NCBI GenBank assembly: GCA_902492995.1
Contig: CABUNR010000026.1
Span: 1-16,044, forward strand
Reading direction: 5' to 3'
DNA from: OMSK01 sp902492995
GTDB lineage: Bacteria > Bacillota_I > Bacilli_A > RF39 > UBA660
Length of the DNA stretch: 16,044 bases
The position numbers and the translations under genes are program-made. A model generated the notes under the pieces. The model was not told the origin of the DNA, searched no databases, and worked only from the letters and a program-made list of their open reading frames with translations. Positions 1 through 8,430 of this stretch are shown here, piece by piece. Position 1 is the first letter of the stretch, and every line of letters starts with the position of its first letter.

Positions 1-29
1 ATATCTCGTATTTTCTTAATTAAAGGCAT

Positions 30-56
30 TATAAAAGGATGATTTTTCATCATCCT
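30..56 (-). terminator. Candidate intrinsic terminator after the AbgT gene
   Basis: On the minus strand an 8-bp perfect stem (AGGATGAT / ATCATCCT, loop GAAAA) is followed by TTTTAT. It lies about 65 bases beyond the stop codon of the AbgT-family gene and would end the parA-to-abgT transcript. The U run is short, so strength is uncertain. Positions 1-29 and 57-122 hold nothing else that I can support. Confidence 0.6.
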
Positions 57-122
57 CCATATTCACAATTCATTTATCAAATTTATTGTCCACCAACACT
101 ATTTGACAAAGAACCATCAAAG

Positions 123-1643
123 TTAAATCGTACTTCCTACGCCTATTCCAACTGGTATACCTATTAAATACCATAAAACTATAAATAAAATTAAGAATAT
201 TTGTAAAATAAGTATAACAGGGCTAATCATTTTTAATGTTCCAAATATTGTTATTTTTATATTATCATCTTTTTTATATTTTTCTAAAAAAGCAAGCATT
301 ATAATAAAATATACAAAGAATGGTGTTACAGATTTTCCCATTCCATCTGCAATTTTAAAAATAAATTGTGTAAAAGATGGTGTAATATTTGCTCTCATAA
401 ATAATGGTATAACAACTGGAGATAATAATTGCCATTTAGTAACTGTATCAGGTATTAATATACTCATAATAATAACTACAAACATAAATATTATTATTAA
501 AGGAATTCCTGATAATGATATTGAGCTTATAAAATCAACTAAATTTGAACTTATTACGACACCTATATTTGTCCAATCTAATATAGATATCATTATTGAT
601 GTAAAAAACATTAAAACAAACATAAGTCCTAATTGTTCAAAACTTTTTGATAATCCTAAACTATAATCATGACTGTTTTTAATATTTTTTGATATTTTTC
701 CATAAATAAATCCTGAAATCATCATTATAAATGTAATTATTACAACAATACCTTCTCTAAATGGTGATTTTTCACCAAAAAGTTTTGAGATATAATTATC
801 CCCGGTATTATCAAGTAAAATACCTGCTCCAGGCAATTTAACATCTATTATCATATATACTACAAATACAATACAGATTAACGTTGCCAAAGATGAAGCT
901 ATTACTCCTTTTTTTGAAATATTTAAATTTTCTTCTTCATCTACTTGTTTTTTAGGAAATTTAATAACTAAAAATCTATTTATAACTATGGTAGAAATAA
1001 ATGATAATAAGAATGTTAAAAATATCATTATATAAATATATGAAAATAAATCAAATTTATAATTTGGATCAACATCTAAATTTGCAGCAGATTGTGTTAA
1101 AATACCTAATTCATAATCTGTATAATTAAATATTAAACCTGTACCAAAACCTATTGTAATACCTATAAAAACTGTAAGTATTCCTAAAACAGGACTTCTA
1201 TTTAAATATTTATACATCAATGCAACAAATGGAATTAAAAACATATAACTGTATTCGCCTATAACAGAAGAAATAATTCCTAAAAAAAGTGTAAAAAATA
1301 TAATAATCTCAAATTTTAAATTTTTTAACTTATAAAAGATTGCATTTAATAATCCACTTTTTTCTACAATACTTATTCCTATTAATGATATTATCATTAT
1401 TGATAGAGGTTTGAAATTTATAAAATTAGTTACTATATTTCCTATTATAAATTTTAAACCATCTAAACTTATAACATTTTTAACGACTATTAATGATGAT
1501 TCAAGTGAATCATTTCCTATATAAGTTTTATTTCCTTGAAAACCGATTATAGAAAGAAAAAAACTTAATATCGATATTAAAAATGTTAAAAATAATATGG
1601 TAGAAACAGGTCCTTTAATTTGTTTCTTTTTTTTCTTTTTCAT
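123..1643 (-). CDS. AbgT-family transporter (p-aminobenzoyl-glutamate transporter-like)
   Basis: A 506-residue polytopic membrane protein with about ten or more hydrophobic segments and a lysine-rich N-terminus. AbgT-family members carry p-aminobenzoyl-glutamate inward, or in some cases export sulfonamides; the substrate here cannot be read from the sequence. Family features are the PGAG motif near residues 271-274, a conserved loop PDTVTKWQLLSPVVIPLF at about 398-415, the following SFTQ...IADGMG stretch, and a C-terminal IGIPVGIG resembling the usual LGLPLGPG ending. The length matches the family. AAGGAGG four bases before the ATG supports the start. It is the last gene of the parA-parB-mscS-DUF951 run: its ribosome site begins at the DUF951 stop codon, so it is probably co-transcribed. 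Placement next to parAB is not a usual partnership, so a functional link is doubtful. Confidence 0.85.
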   Translation of the reverse strand: MKKKKKKQIKGPVSTILFLTFLISILSFFLSIIGFQGNKTYIGNDSLESSLIVVKNVISLDGLKFIIGNIVTNFINFKPLSIMIISLIGISIVEKSGLLNAIFYKLKNLKFEIIIFFTLFLGIISSVIGEYSYMFLIPFVALMYKYLNRSPVLGILTVFIGITIGFGTGLIFNYTDYELGILTQSAANLDVDPNYKFDLFSYIYIMIFLTFLLSFISTIVINRFLVIKFPKKQVDEEENLNISKKGVIASSLATLICIVFVVYMIIDVKLPGAGILLDNTGDNYISKLFGEKSPFREGIVVIITFIMMISGFIYGKISKNIKNSHDYSLGLSKSFEQLGLMFVLMFFTSIMISILDWTNIGVVISSNLVDFISSISLSGIPLIIIFMFVVIIMSILIPDTVTKWQLLSPVVIPLFMRANITPSFTQFIFKIADGMGKSVTPFFVYFIIMLAFLEKYKKDDNIKITIFGTLKMISPVILILQIFLILFIVLWYLIGIPVGIGVGSTI

Positions 1644-1652
1644 AGGTCCTCC

Positions 1653-1835
1653 TTAATAATTTATGACTTTTTTTAATTTTTTATTAAATTCAATTCTTGG
1701 AATCATAATGATTCTGCCACAATTAATACATTTTATTTTTATATCTGCTCCAACTCTTACAACTTCCCATTCATTTGTTCCACATGGATGTTGTTTTTTC
1801 ATTACAACTATACTACCTATTTTATACTCTTGCAT
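1653..1835 (-). CDS. DUF951 family small putative zinc-binding protein
   Basis: A 60-residue protein of the DUF951 family, whose biochemical role is unknown. It has the family pattern: an N-terminal beta-like start (YKIGSIVVMKK), the HPCG motif at residues 16-19, the W-x-V-x-R-V-GADIKIKC stretch, and a CINC pair (C36, C39), suggesting a small metal-binding fold. I chose the ATG at 1835 because the family begins here, although the frame stays open for 16 more codons into mscS; a weak GGTGG ribosome site precedes it. It overlaps the end of mscS by 14 bases, implying translational coupling. In many Bacillota this family lies beside mscS/parB and ychF, which agrees with the context here, although ychF does not follow. 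Confidence 0.88.
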   Translation of the reverse strand: MQEYKIGSIVVMKKQHPCGTNEWEVVRVGADIKIKCINCGRIIMIPRIEFNKKLKKVINY

Positions 1836-2625
1836 TATGAACCACCACTTGATTATAAGGAATATTAATATTTTCTTTATCAAAAGAAGTTTTTACTCTT
1901 TTTAGTATTTCCCTTTTTATTTCATATTGTTTCATAGGTTTTGTTTTTATCATTATTCTGAAATTAACTGATGACGAGTCTAATTTTTCAATTCCAAGTA
2001 AATTAATATCAAGTAAATTTTTTAATTCTTTTAATGAAACAGAACAAATATTATTTAGAACTTTTTCTACATTAGCAACATTTTCTTCATATGCTACTGG
2101 AATATCTATAAAATCATAATTATCATCTAAACTATGATTTATAACTTCAGTTATTGTACTATTAGATATAGTTTTTATCTCACCAGTAACTGATTGGATT
2201 TTAGTTGATTTTAATCCTAAACTAATTACTGTACCTTTAAAATCACCAATTGTAACAATATCTCCAACTGCATACATATTTTCAAATATAATAGAAAATC
2301 CTGATAGTAAGTCTTTTAAAGTATCTTGAAAAGCTAAACCAGCAACTACACCCACAACACCAAGTGATGTAATAATTCCTTTTGTTGAAATATTATAAAC
2401 TTCTAGTATTGCTAAGGCACAAAAAATTAAAATTAAATATTTTAGGATATTATTTATTAAACTACATAATGTTTTTGATCTTCTAACATCCATTTTAGAT
2501 ATTCTTAATTTAAATATTTTTTTTACCGATTTACTTATTAAAAAATACACAATAAAACCTATAAGAATTATTACAATTGGATAAATGACTTCTTTTATTA
2601 AAATTAAATCAAATATTTTTTTCAT
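1822..2625 (-). CDS. mscS: Small-conductance mechanosensitive channel, MscS family
   Basis: A 267-residue mechanosensitive channel that would open under membrane tension to release solutes during osmotic downshock. The sequence shows two N-terminal membrane helices (about residues 14-32 and 60-77), then the Gly/Ala-rich pore helix and its amphipathic continuation (about 84-113, SLGVVGVVAGLAFQDTLKDL), the beta domain beginning YAVGDIVTIGDFKGTV, and an alpha/beta C-terminal domain ending with YNQVVVH. The length is typical of minimal MscS channels. AAGGAG is supplied by the last codons of parB, whose stop lies three bases before this ATG, so the two genes are probably translationally coupled. 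Its 3' end overlaps the DUF951 start. Confidence 0.92.
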   Translation of the reverse strand: MKKIFDLILIKEVIYPIVIILIGFIVYFLISKSVKKIFKLRISKMDVRRSKTLCSLINNILKYLILIFCALAILEVYNISTKGIITSLGVVGVVAGLAFQDTLKDLLSGFSIIFENMYAVGDIVTIGDFKGTVISLGLKSTKIQSVTGEIKTISNSTITEVINHSLDDNYDFIDIPVAYEENVANVEKVLNNICSVSLKELKNLLDINLLGIEKLDSSSVNFRIMIKTKPMKQYEIKREILKRVKTSFDKENINIPYNQVVVHNARV

Positions 2626-2628
2626 TTT

Positions 2629-3498
2629 CTACTCCTTAATATTTAAAACTTCTAATATTCTATTTAAATCAGCTGTATTAGTAAATGATATTTCAATTTT
2701 TAAATCACTTACCTTTACTTTTGTGTCAAGTTTTTCTCTTAACATATCTTCTACATATTTATATTCACTACTGTTTTCTCTTCTATTTATTGGTTTTTTC
2801 TTTTTTTCTTCACTTGAAACTTTTTCAATATCACGAACTGTTAATGACTCATTTACAATACGATTTGCCAATTCTTTAATTCTTTCTTCATCATCTAATT
2901 TGCTCAACATTCTTGCATGTCCCATTGTTATTGAATTTTGTATTACCATTTTTTGAACTTCTTTTGGTAATTTTAAAAGACCAATTATATTCGTAATATG
3001 ACTTCTACTTTTTCCAACCTTTTTTGACAATTCATCTTGTGTTAAATTAAGCTTTTCAAGCATTGATTTATATGCAATTGCTTCTTCTATTACATTTAAA
3101 TTTTCTCTTTGTAAATTTTCAAGTAAAGCAATTTCCATCATCTGTGTATCATTAAAATCTCTTATTATAGCAGGTATTTTCTCAAGACCTGCAAGTTTAG
3201 ATGCCCTAACTCTTCTTTCACCAGCTATTATTTCATAACCTTTTATACTTTTCTTTACTATTATTGGCTGAAAGACACCATGTTCTTTTATAGATTCTGA
3301 TAATTCTCTTAAAGCATTTTCATCAAATACTTTTCTTGGTTGATATGGATTTGCTCTTAAATCTGACAAATTTAATTCGACTATTTCTTCATTGGTTGAC
3401 TCTTCATAGATTGTTTTTTCTATTTGTTCTAAATCAAGATTTTCACCATTAAACAATTGTTCTAAGCCTCTACCTAGTGCTCTTTTTTTAGTTTCCAT
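2629..3498 (-). CDS. parB: Chromosome-partitioning protein ParB/Spo0J
   Basis: A 289-residue ParB-type CTPase clamp that binds parS sites and loads onto origin-proximal DNA to aid segregation with ParA and SMC. The N-terminus has the ParA-interacting KKRALGRGL motif, then the ParB/Srx domain with the CTP-binding GERRVRA motif (residues 93-99) and ENLQREN (about 127-133). A helix-turn-helix (about 151-172, LTQDELSKKVGKSRSHITN) and a C-terminal dimerisation region follow. The frame can open three codons earlier at a TTG, but AAGGAAG lies 12 bases before the ATG at 3498 and only 3 before the TTG, and the family start fits METKK, so I use the ATG. It overlaps the last codons of parA by 11 bases. 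Confidence 0.95.
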   Translation of the reverse strand: METKKRALGRGLEQLFNGENLDLEQIEKTIYEESTNEEIVELNLSDLRANPYQPRKVFDENALRELSESIKEHGVFQPIIVKKSIKGYEIIAGERRVRASKLAGLEKIPAIIRDFNDTQMMEIALLENLQRENLNVIEEAIAYKSMLEKLNLTQDELSKKVGKSRSHITNIIGLLKLPKEVQKMVIQNSITMGHARMLSKLDDEERIKELANRIVNESLTVRDIEKVSSEEKKKKPINRRENSSEYKYVEDMLREKLDTKVKVSDLKIEISFTNTADLNRILEVLNIKE

Positions 3499-4273
3499 TT
3501 CTATCAATCACTTCCTTAGCTAAATTAATGTATGCTTCTGTACCTCTACTTGTTGGATCATACGCTAATATTGGCTTACCATGACTTGGACTTTCTGATA
3601 ACTTAACAAGTCTCGGTATTATTGTGTCATATACTTTATCAGTAAAATAACTCTTTATATCTTCTACAACTTCTAGTCCTAAATTAGTTCTTGCATCTAA
3701 CATTGTTAAAAGTACACCTTCTATACTTAAAGTCGGATTTAAATTTTTTTGTGCTAATCTTATTGTATTTAAAAGTTGCATTATACCTTCTAATGCAAAA
3801 AATTCACATTGAACAGGTATAATTACTGAATCTGCTGCTGTTAGTGCATTTGTAGTTAGAATTCCTAAAGATGGAGGACAATCTATTATTACATAATCAA
3901 ATACATCTCTTGTTTGATCTAAATATTTTTTTAATTGATTACCTTTTGTAAAATTTGGATCCATTTTACTCATTTCCATTAATTCAAAATCTATACCAGC
4001 TAAATTTATAGTTGCAGGAATTAAATATAAATTCTTAAAATTAGTTTTTATTATAACTTCTTTTAATGTTGCAGTATCTTTTAATAATTCATAAATACTT
4101 TTTTGATAGTCTGTTTTACTAATTCCAACACCCGTTGTTGAATTTCCTTGTGGATCTAAATCAACTAATAAAACTTTTTTTTTCAATACTCCAAGTGAAG
4201 CCGCTAAATTTATACTTGATGTAGTTTTTCCTACACCACCTTTTTGATTAACTAAAGCAATTATCTTTCCCAT
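3488..4273 (-). CDS. parA: Chromosome-partitioning ATPase ParA/Soj
   Basis: A 261-residue ParA/MinD-superfamily ATPase that binds DNA non-specifically and is regulated by ParB. The deviant Walker A motif KGGVGKTT is at residues 11-18, the A' motif VLLVDLDPQGN follows, and Walker B is the DYVIIDCPPSLG stretch. The length is typical of chromosomal Soj proteins without an N-terminal regulatory domain. The start codon is preceded by a weak GGTGAT site, a type of ribosome site that recurs in this window. It is the first gene of the parA-parB-mscS-DUF951-abgT run, with its own candidate promoter and a near-palindrome between promoter and start. No second ParB-like (noc) gene is present here. Confidence 0.95.
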   Translation of the reverse strand: MGKIIALVNQKGGVGKTTSSINLAASLGVLKKKVLLVDLDPQGNSTTGVGISKTDYQKSIYELLKDTATLKEVIIKTNFKNLYLIPATINLAGIDFELMEMSKMDPNFTKGNQLKKYLDQTRDVFDYVIIDCPPSLGILTTNALTAADSVIIPVQCEFFALEGIMQLLNTIRLAQKNLNPTLSIEGVLLTMLDARTNLGLEVVEDIKSYFTDKVYDTIIPRLVKLSESPSHGKPILAYDPTSRGTEAYINLAKEVIDRNGN

Positions 4274-4292
4274 GTTATCACCATTTTCTACT

Positions 4293-4305
4293 TAATTGTC
4301 AATTA
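4293..4305. promoter_or_regulatory. Short perfect inverted repeat in the parA leader
   Basis: TAATTG-A-CAATTA on the minus strand is a 6-bp inverted repeat around a single base, lying just downstream of the candidate parA promoter and about 20 bases before the parA start. It could be an operator, but in such AT-rich DNA it may be chance. It also contains TTGACA, which is unlikely to be a -35 box because the matching -10 would overlap the start codon. Confidence 0.3.
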
Positions 4306-4307
4306 TC

Positions 4308-4336
4308 ATTTTATCATATTTTTTATATATTTTAAA
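4308..4336 (-). promoter_or_regulatory. Candidate sigma-A-type promoter of parA
   Basis: Minus-strand TTTAAA (4331-4336), a 17-base spacer, then TAAAAT (4308-4313) preceded by TGA, an extended -10 element. It lies between the ftsH terminator and parA, where a new transcript is expected. The -35 match is weak. Confidence 0.45.
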
Positions 4337-4351
4337 TAGCTTAATGAAATT

Positions 4352-4382
4352 TAATAAAAAAAAGGATTATATTAAATCCTTT
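4352..4382 (-). terminator. Intrinsic terminator of ftsH
   Basis: On the minus strand AAAGGATT-TAATAT-AATCCTTT is followed directly by TTTTT. The 8-bp stem overlaps the last codons and stop of ftsH, so the gene ends inside its own terminator. Confidence 0.8.
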
Positions 4383-6358
4383 AATTTTTCTTCAAGTTCT
4401 TCTTTAGTCATTTTTGAATAACCTTTAATTTTATTCTCTTTTGCTATTTCTTTTAATTCATTTAATGTTAAATCATCTAATGATGCTTCTTTAAAATTAC
4501 TTTCATCTATTTCATTATCTTCATCTGGTAAACATCCGTGTTCTACAAGATAATCAATTTGTTCTTTAGTAATTGTTTCACATTCAAGTAATGTATTAGC
4601 TATCAAATCCAAAAGTTTTCTTTCTTTTTTAATTATTTTTACGGCTTCTTTATAACATTCATCAATAATTTGTCTCATTTCTTGATCAATTTCAAATGCA
4701 ACTTGACCAGAAAAATTACGACTTTTATTATAATCTCTACCTAAGAAAACGCTTCCTTCTTGTTGTTCTAATTGCATTGGGCCTAATTTACTCATTCCAT
4801 ACTCAGTTACCATAGCACGTGCTATTTTTGTAGCTTGTTCAAAATCATTATGAGCACCTGTAGTTATTTCATTAAATACTAATTCTTCAGCAACTCTACC
4901 ACCCATCAATCCAATTATTCTTTCTGTAAGTTCTTTTTTAGTTGATGTAAATTTTTCTTCTTTTGGAAGCATCATTGTATATCCACCAGCATATCCTCTA
5001 GGAATAATTGTAATTTTTTGAACATCGTTTGCTCCATCTAATTTTATACCAAGTACTGCATGACCTGCTTCATGATAAGCAACCAATTTTTTTTCTTGCT
5101 CTGTGTATTTTTTTGATGTTTTTGCAGGTCCCATTAAAACTCTATCATGTGCTTCATCTACTTCAGCCATACTTATTGATTTCTTTCCTCTTCTTACGGC
5201 AAGTAATGCTGCTTCATTTAGTAAATTTTCTAAGTCTGCACCACTGAATCCAACTGTACGATTTGCTATGTTTGATAAGTTAACTCCTTTACTAAATATC
5301 TTATTTCTAGCATGAACTGCAAGAATTTCTTCTCTACCTTTTTTATCAGGTAAATTAACTTGAACTTGTCTATCAAATCTTCCTGGTCTTAGAAGAGCTG
5401 GATCTAATACATCAGGACGGTTTGTTGCAGCTATAATTATAATTCCTTCATTTTCTCCAAAACCATCCATTTCTGTTAATAGTTGATTTAAAGTTTGTTC
5501 TCTCTCATCATGTCCACCACCTATTCCAGATCCTCTTTGACGACCAACAGCATCTATTTCATCTATAAATATTAAACATGGTGCATTATGTTTTGCTTGT
5601 TTAAACATATCTCTTACACGACTTGCTCCAACACCTACAAATAGTTCAACAAAATCAGAACCACTAATGAAATAAAATGGAACATTTGCTTCTCCTGCTA
5701 CTGCTCTTGCAAGTAATGTTTTACCTGTACCTGGTGGACCTACTAATAAAACTCCTTTAGGTATTCTAGCACCTAATTTTTGGAATTTTCTTGGATCCTT
5801 TAAAAAGTCTATTAATTCTTGTACTTCTTCTTTTTCTTCTTTAAGACCTGCTACATCATCAAATGTAACTTTCTTTTTATCTTCATTTAAACGAGCCCTA
5901 CTTTTACCAAAATCCATAGATTTATTAGCAGAATTCATTTGTTTTGAAATAAAGAAAAATGCAACACCAACTAATAATACAAGTGGTAAAACGTTTAATA
6001 AAATTGATAATAATGTGCTAGATGAAGGATCTGCAGATGTTTTAATTTTAAAGTTTTGTATTTCTTCTCCAGCTAAGATTTGAGACATAACTTCTTCTGA
6101 TAAAGGAGCTCTAAAGAAGAAATTTTCCTCTTCTTTGTAATCTTTTAATTTACCACTTATTTCATAAACTCTAGCATTACTTCTTGGGGTAATATTAACT
6201 TCAGTTACGTTTCCTTTATTCATTTGACCTATAAATTCATCATATGTAATATAATTTATTTTTTTATTTGCATTATTTATAAAATAAAGAACTCCAAGCA
6301 TTATTAGCAAAATAAATAAATATGGAGTTAATCCTTTTTTTACTGTTTTTTTATTCAT
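4367..6358 (-). CDS. ftsH: ATP-dependent zinc metalloprotease FtsH with C-terminal Rho_N/SAP-like extension
   Basis: A 663-residue membrane-anchored AAA+ protease that extracts and degrades membrane and short-lived cytosolic proteins. It has a first membrane helix (about residues 11-28), an external domain, and a second helix (about 115-137). The AAA+ module has Walker A GPPGTGKT (207-214), Walker B FIDEID (264-269) and arginine-finger region RPGRFDR. The M41 peptidase has HEAGH (429-433), with D505 in TGAHNDF as likely third zinc ligand. After the normal C-terminus comes an acidic linker and a 34-residue segment (about 630-663) with the pattern LNELKEIAKENKIKGYSKM...EELEEKL, which I read as a Rho_N/SAP/HeH-like helical motif. 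A strong AAGGAGG lies inside the end of tilS, which overlaps ftsH by 8 bases. Bacillus has hprT between these genes; it is absent here. Confidence 0.97.
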   Translation of the reverse strand: MNKKTVKKGLTPYLFILLIMLGVLYFINNANKKINYITYDEFIGQMNKGNVTEVNITPRSNARVYEISGKLKDYKEEENFFFRAPLSEEVMSQILAGEEIQNFKIKTSADPSSSTLLSILLNVLPLVLLVGVAFFFISKQMNSANKSMDFGKSRARLNEDKKKVTFDDVAGLKEEKEEVQELIDFLKDPRKFQKLGARIPKGVLLVGPPGTGKTLLARAVAGEANVPFYFISGSDFVELFVGVGASRVRDMFKQAKHNAPCLIFIDEIDAVGRQRGSGIGGGHDEREQTLNQLLTEMDGFGENEGIIIIAATNRPDVLDPALLRPGRFDRQVQVNLPDKKGREEILAVHARNKIFSKGVNLSNIANRTVGFSGADLENLLNEAALLAVRRGKKSISMAEVDEAHDRVLMGPAKTSKKYTEQEKKLVAYHEAGHAVLGIKLDGANDVQKITIIPRGYAGGYTMMLPKEEKFTSTKKELTERIIGLMGGRVAEELVFNEITTGAHNDFEQATKIARAMVTEYGMSKLGPMQLEQQEGSVFLGRDYNKSRNFSGQVAFEIDQEMRQIIDECYKEAVKIIKKERKLLDLIANTLLECETITKEQIDYLVEHGCLPDEDNEIDESNFKEASLDDLTLNELKEIAKENKIKGYSKMTKEELEEKLKDLI

Positions 6359-7694
6359 TTATTTCCTCCTTCTTTTGATACTTAAGTATTATATCATATT
6401 TTTCTTCTTTTGTTTTATCAAATTTAGATTTTTTTAGTCCTGGTAACCAAACAATAACATCGTTTGAATCAACGACAATTGGCCAACTATCCCTTAATTC
6501 CTTATCAATTTTAGAATCAATAAAGATATCTTTTATTTTTTTTGTCCCATTTAGACCTTTTACAAACATTCTATCACCATTTTTTTTAGTTCTAACTCTA
6601 AGTGGTAATTGTATTTCATCAAAACTTAATCTACAAACATAATTGCTATCTGAATTTATAGAATTAATAATTTCAATCATATAATTATTTGGCAATGTTA
6701 CTTTTTTATCTAATTTTATATCATATGAAAGATTAAAAGTATAATCAGTTCTAAACTCTAATTTATCATACTTTTTTATAATAATCAAATTATTTGGTAA
6801 ATAAATTTTAGAATTAGATTTCCTATTATTTATTAAATTTAATATATTATTAACATGAATATCATTTATTAAATTTAAATCTTCATTATATAATTTTTCT
6901 AAAATTAAATTTATTATTCTAATTTGAAGTAAATAATCTAATTTTTTAAATTCTAATAAATTTAATGTATTATTTTTATAAATTAATCTTATTATATTTT
7001 TAGTTTGCTTTTCTACATAATTATCATAAAGTAGTAATGTTTCACTGAATTTATAAAATTTAGTATGAACATTTTTATTTTCTTTTTTTAACATTGGTAA
7101 CATATATTTTCTATATCTATTACGTGTATAATTATCATCCATATTTGTTTGATCAATATAAAATTTGATATTATTTTTTTCAAGATAAACTAATATATCA
7201 TCTTTTGTTACATTAATTAAAGGTCTTATGATTTTATAATTATTCATTTCTACTATTTTTTTAAAGCCACTATAACCTCGTAGTGATGAGCCTCTTACAA
7301 TTCTCATTAAAATAGTTTCAATTAAATCATCTCCATGATGTGCAGTTAATAAATATTTGGCATTATATTTTTTTATTAATTTATCAAAATATTCATATCT
7401 TTTATTTCTAGCTTCACATTCAAAATTATCATTTTTATATTTATCAATTAATAATGTTTCACATATAATTGATTTTTCTTTACAAAAAGTTTCAACATAT
7501 TTTTGTTCTTCAATTTGTCCATTTCTTCCTGTATTATGATTTACATGCGCACATATAATGTTTATTTTTTTTATTTTTGATAAATCTAGAACTATATTTA
7601 TCAAAGCCATAGAATCAGGCCCACCCGATACAGCTACTATTAATGTATCATCTTCTTTTAAATATTCTTTTAAAAAATTATATGAATCTTTCAT
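6351..7694 (-). CDS. tilS: tRNA(Ile)-lysidine synthase TilS
   Basis: A 447-residue N-type ATP-pyrophosphatase that converts the wobble cytidine of the CAU-anticodon isoleucine tRNA to lysidine, so that it reads AUA. AUA is very common in this AT-rich DNA, so the enzyme should be essential. The PP-loop SGGPDS is at residues 23-28, followed by AHVNH, the TAHHGDDLIET motif and NRYRKYMLP, all characteristic of TilS. The long C-terminal part includes a substrate-binding section near LPLRVRTKKNGDRM. The length is typical. A TAGGTGG ribosome site precedes the ATG. The gene overlaps ftsH by 8 bases and lies 42 bases after ung. Confidence 0.95.
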   Translation of the reverse strand: MKDSYNFLKEYLKEDDTLIVAVSGGPDSMALINIVLDLSKIKKINIICAHVNHNTGRNGQIEEQKYVETFCKEKSIICETLLIDKYKNDNFECEARNKRYEYFDKLIKKYNAKYLLTAHHGDDLIETILMRIVRGSSLRGYSGFKKIVEMNNYKIIRPLINVTKDDILVYLEKNNIKFYIDQTNMDDNYTRNRYRKYMLPMLKKENKNVHTKFYKFSETLLLYDNYVEKQTKNIIRLIYKNNTLNLLEFKKLDYLLQIRIINLILEKLYNEDLNLINDIHVNNILNLINNRKSNSKIYLPNNLIIIKKYDKLEFRTDYTFNLSYDIKLDKKVTLPNNYMIEIINSINSDSNYVCRLSFDEIQLPLRVRTKKNGDRMFVKGLNGTKKIKDIFIDSKIDKELRDSWPIVVDSNDVIVWLPGLKKSKFDKTKEEKYDIILKYQKKEEINE

Positions 7695-7727
7695 AAAACC
7701 ACCTACTAATAATTTACCTCAATTTGT

Positions 7728-7756
7728 ATATTAATTCTACCATCTAATTGGTTCAA
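7728..7756 (-). promoter_or_regulatory. Weak candidate promoter of tilS-ftsH
   Basis: Minus-strand TTGAAC (7751-7756), 17 bases, then TAATAT (7728-7733), with the -35 inside the last codons of ung. The -10 matches the consensus at four of six positions, so read-through from ung is an equally good explanation. Confidence 0.28.
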
Positions 7757-8387
7757 TATTATTTTTAATCAAAAAATTATTTGTTTTTGAAAAAGGTTTA
7801 CTTCCAAAGAAACCACGATTTGCTGACAATGGCGATGGATGAACACTTTCTAAAATTAAATGATTTTTATTTTTTATTAATACTTTTTTACTTCTAGCAT
7901 AACTTCCCCATAATATAAATACTAATGGTTCTTTTCTTTCTCCTAATAATTCTATTAATTTATCTGTAAAAATTTCCCATCCTTTATCTTTATGGGAAAG
8001 TGGACTATCCTTTACAACTGTCATAATTGAATTTAATAAAAGTACACCTTCATTTGCCCAATCTGTCAAGTCAGTTTTAGTTCTTTCAATTCCCAAATCT
8101 GATTTTAATTCTTTAAAAATATTTAATAAAGATGGTGGTGTTTTAACACCTTCTTTTACTGAGAAAGAAAGACCATGTGCCTCCCCTTCTCCATGATACG
8201 GATCCTGACCTAATATTACAACTTTTACTTGATCATAATCTGTATAACGTAAAGCATTAAAAATATTTTTATATTCCGGATATATAATCTTTTTTTTATA
8301 TTCATTTTTTACAAATATTCCTAGATTTCTAAAATATTCTTTTTCCATTTCATGTTTTAAAACTATATCCCATTTTTTATTAATCAT
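7737..8387 (-). CDS. ung: Uracil-DNA glycosylase, family 1
   Basis: A 216-residue base-excision enzyme that removes uracil from DNA. The water-activating motif GQDPYHGEGEAHGLSFSV begins at residue 60 with catalytic D62; the leucine-loop motif is HPSPLSANRGFFG with H183; the core LLLNSIMTV and FILWGSYA segments are also present. The length is normal for the family. A GGTGAG ribosome site lies just before the ATG and a consensus TATAAT 15 bases before it, so ung may have its own promoter although it closely follows the symporter gene. The dUTPase-like gene of the same window would act upstream of it by limiting uracil incorporation, although the two are about 6 kb apart. Confidence 0.97.
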   Translation of the reverse strand: MINKKWDIVLKHEMEKEYFRNLGIFVKNEYKKKIIYPEYKNIFNALRYTDYDQVKVVILGQDPYHGEGEAHGLSFSVKEGVKTPPSLLNIFKELKSDLGIERTKTDLTDWANEGVLLLNSIMTVVKDSPLSHKDKGWEIFTDKLIELLGERKEPLVFILWGSYARSKKVLIKNKNHLILESVHPSPLSANRGFFGSKPFSKTNNFLIKNNIEPIRW

Positions 8388-8402
8388 AAACTCACCACAT
8401 AC

Positions 8403-8430
8403 ATTATATCATGTTTTTTTCCCAACTTCT
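8403..8430 (-). promoter_or_regulatory. Extended -10 promoter candidate for ung
   Basis: TGATATAAT on the minus strand (TATAAT at 8403-8408) is a consensus -10 with the TGN extension, 15 bases before the ung ATG. The -35 position (TAGAAG) is poor, as is common for extended -10 promoters. The resulting 5' leader would be only about ten bases long. Confidence 0.45.

Noticed and set aside
17..58. Fourteen-codon minus-strand frame starting ATGGAGGATG
   Set aside because: It coincides with the terminator hairpin and has no ribosome site, so the reading frame is incidental.
72..122. Seventeen sense codons after the abgT stop in the +1 frame, ending VGGQ
   Set aside because: A TAG lies directly before this stretch in the same frame, there is no start codon or slippery site, and the AbgT C-terminus looks complete. 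Probably untranslated.
1663..1905. Plus-strand frames opposite DUF951, parB, mscS, ftsH, tilS and ksgA
   Set aside because: They are antisense shadows of clearly conserved genes, without ribosome sites or recognisable domains.
2806..2821. Possible parS site inside parB (TTCTTCACTTGAAACT)
   Set aside because: It matches the parS consensus at only 12 of 16 positions and has lost the central CG step. Low-complexity AT-rich coding sequence can yield this by chance. ParB ChIP-seq would decide it.
4270..4300. TTGACA as a -35 box close to parA
   Set aside because: The matching -10 position (GATAAC) would place the transcription start inside the coding sequence.
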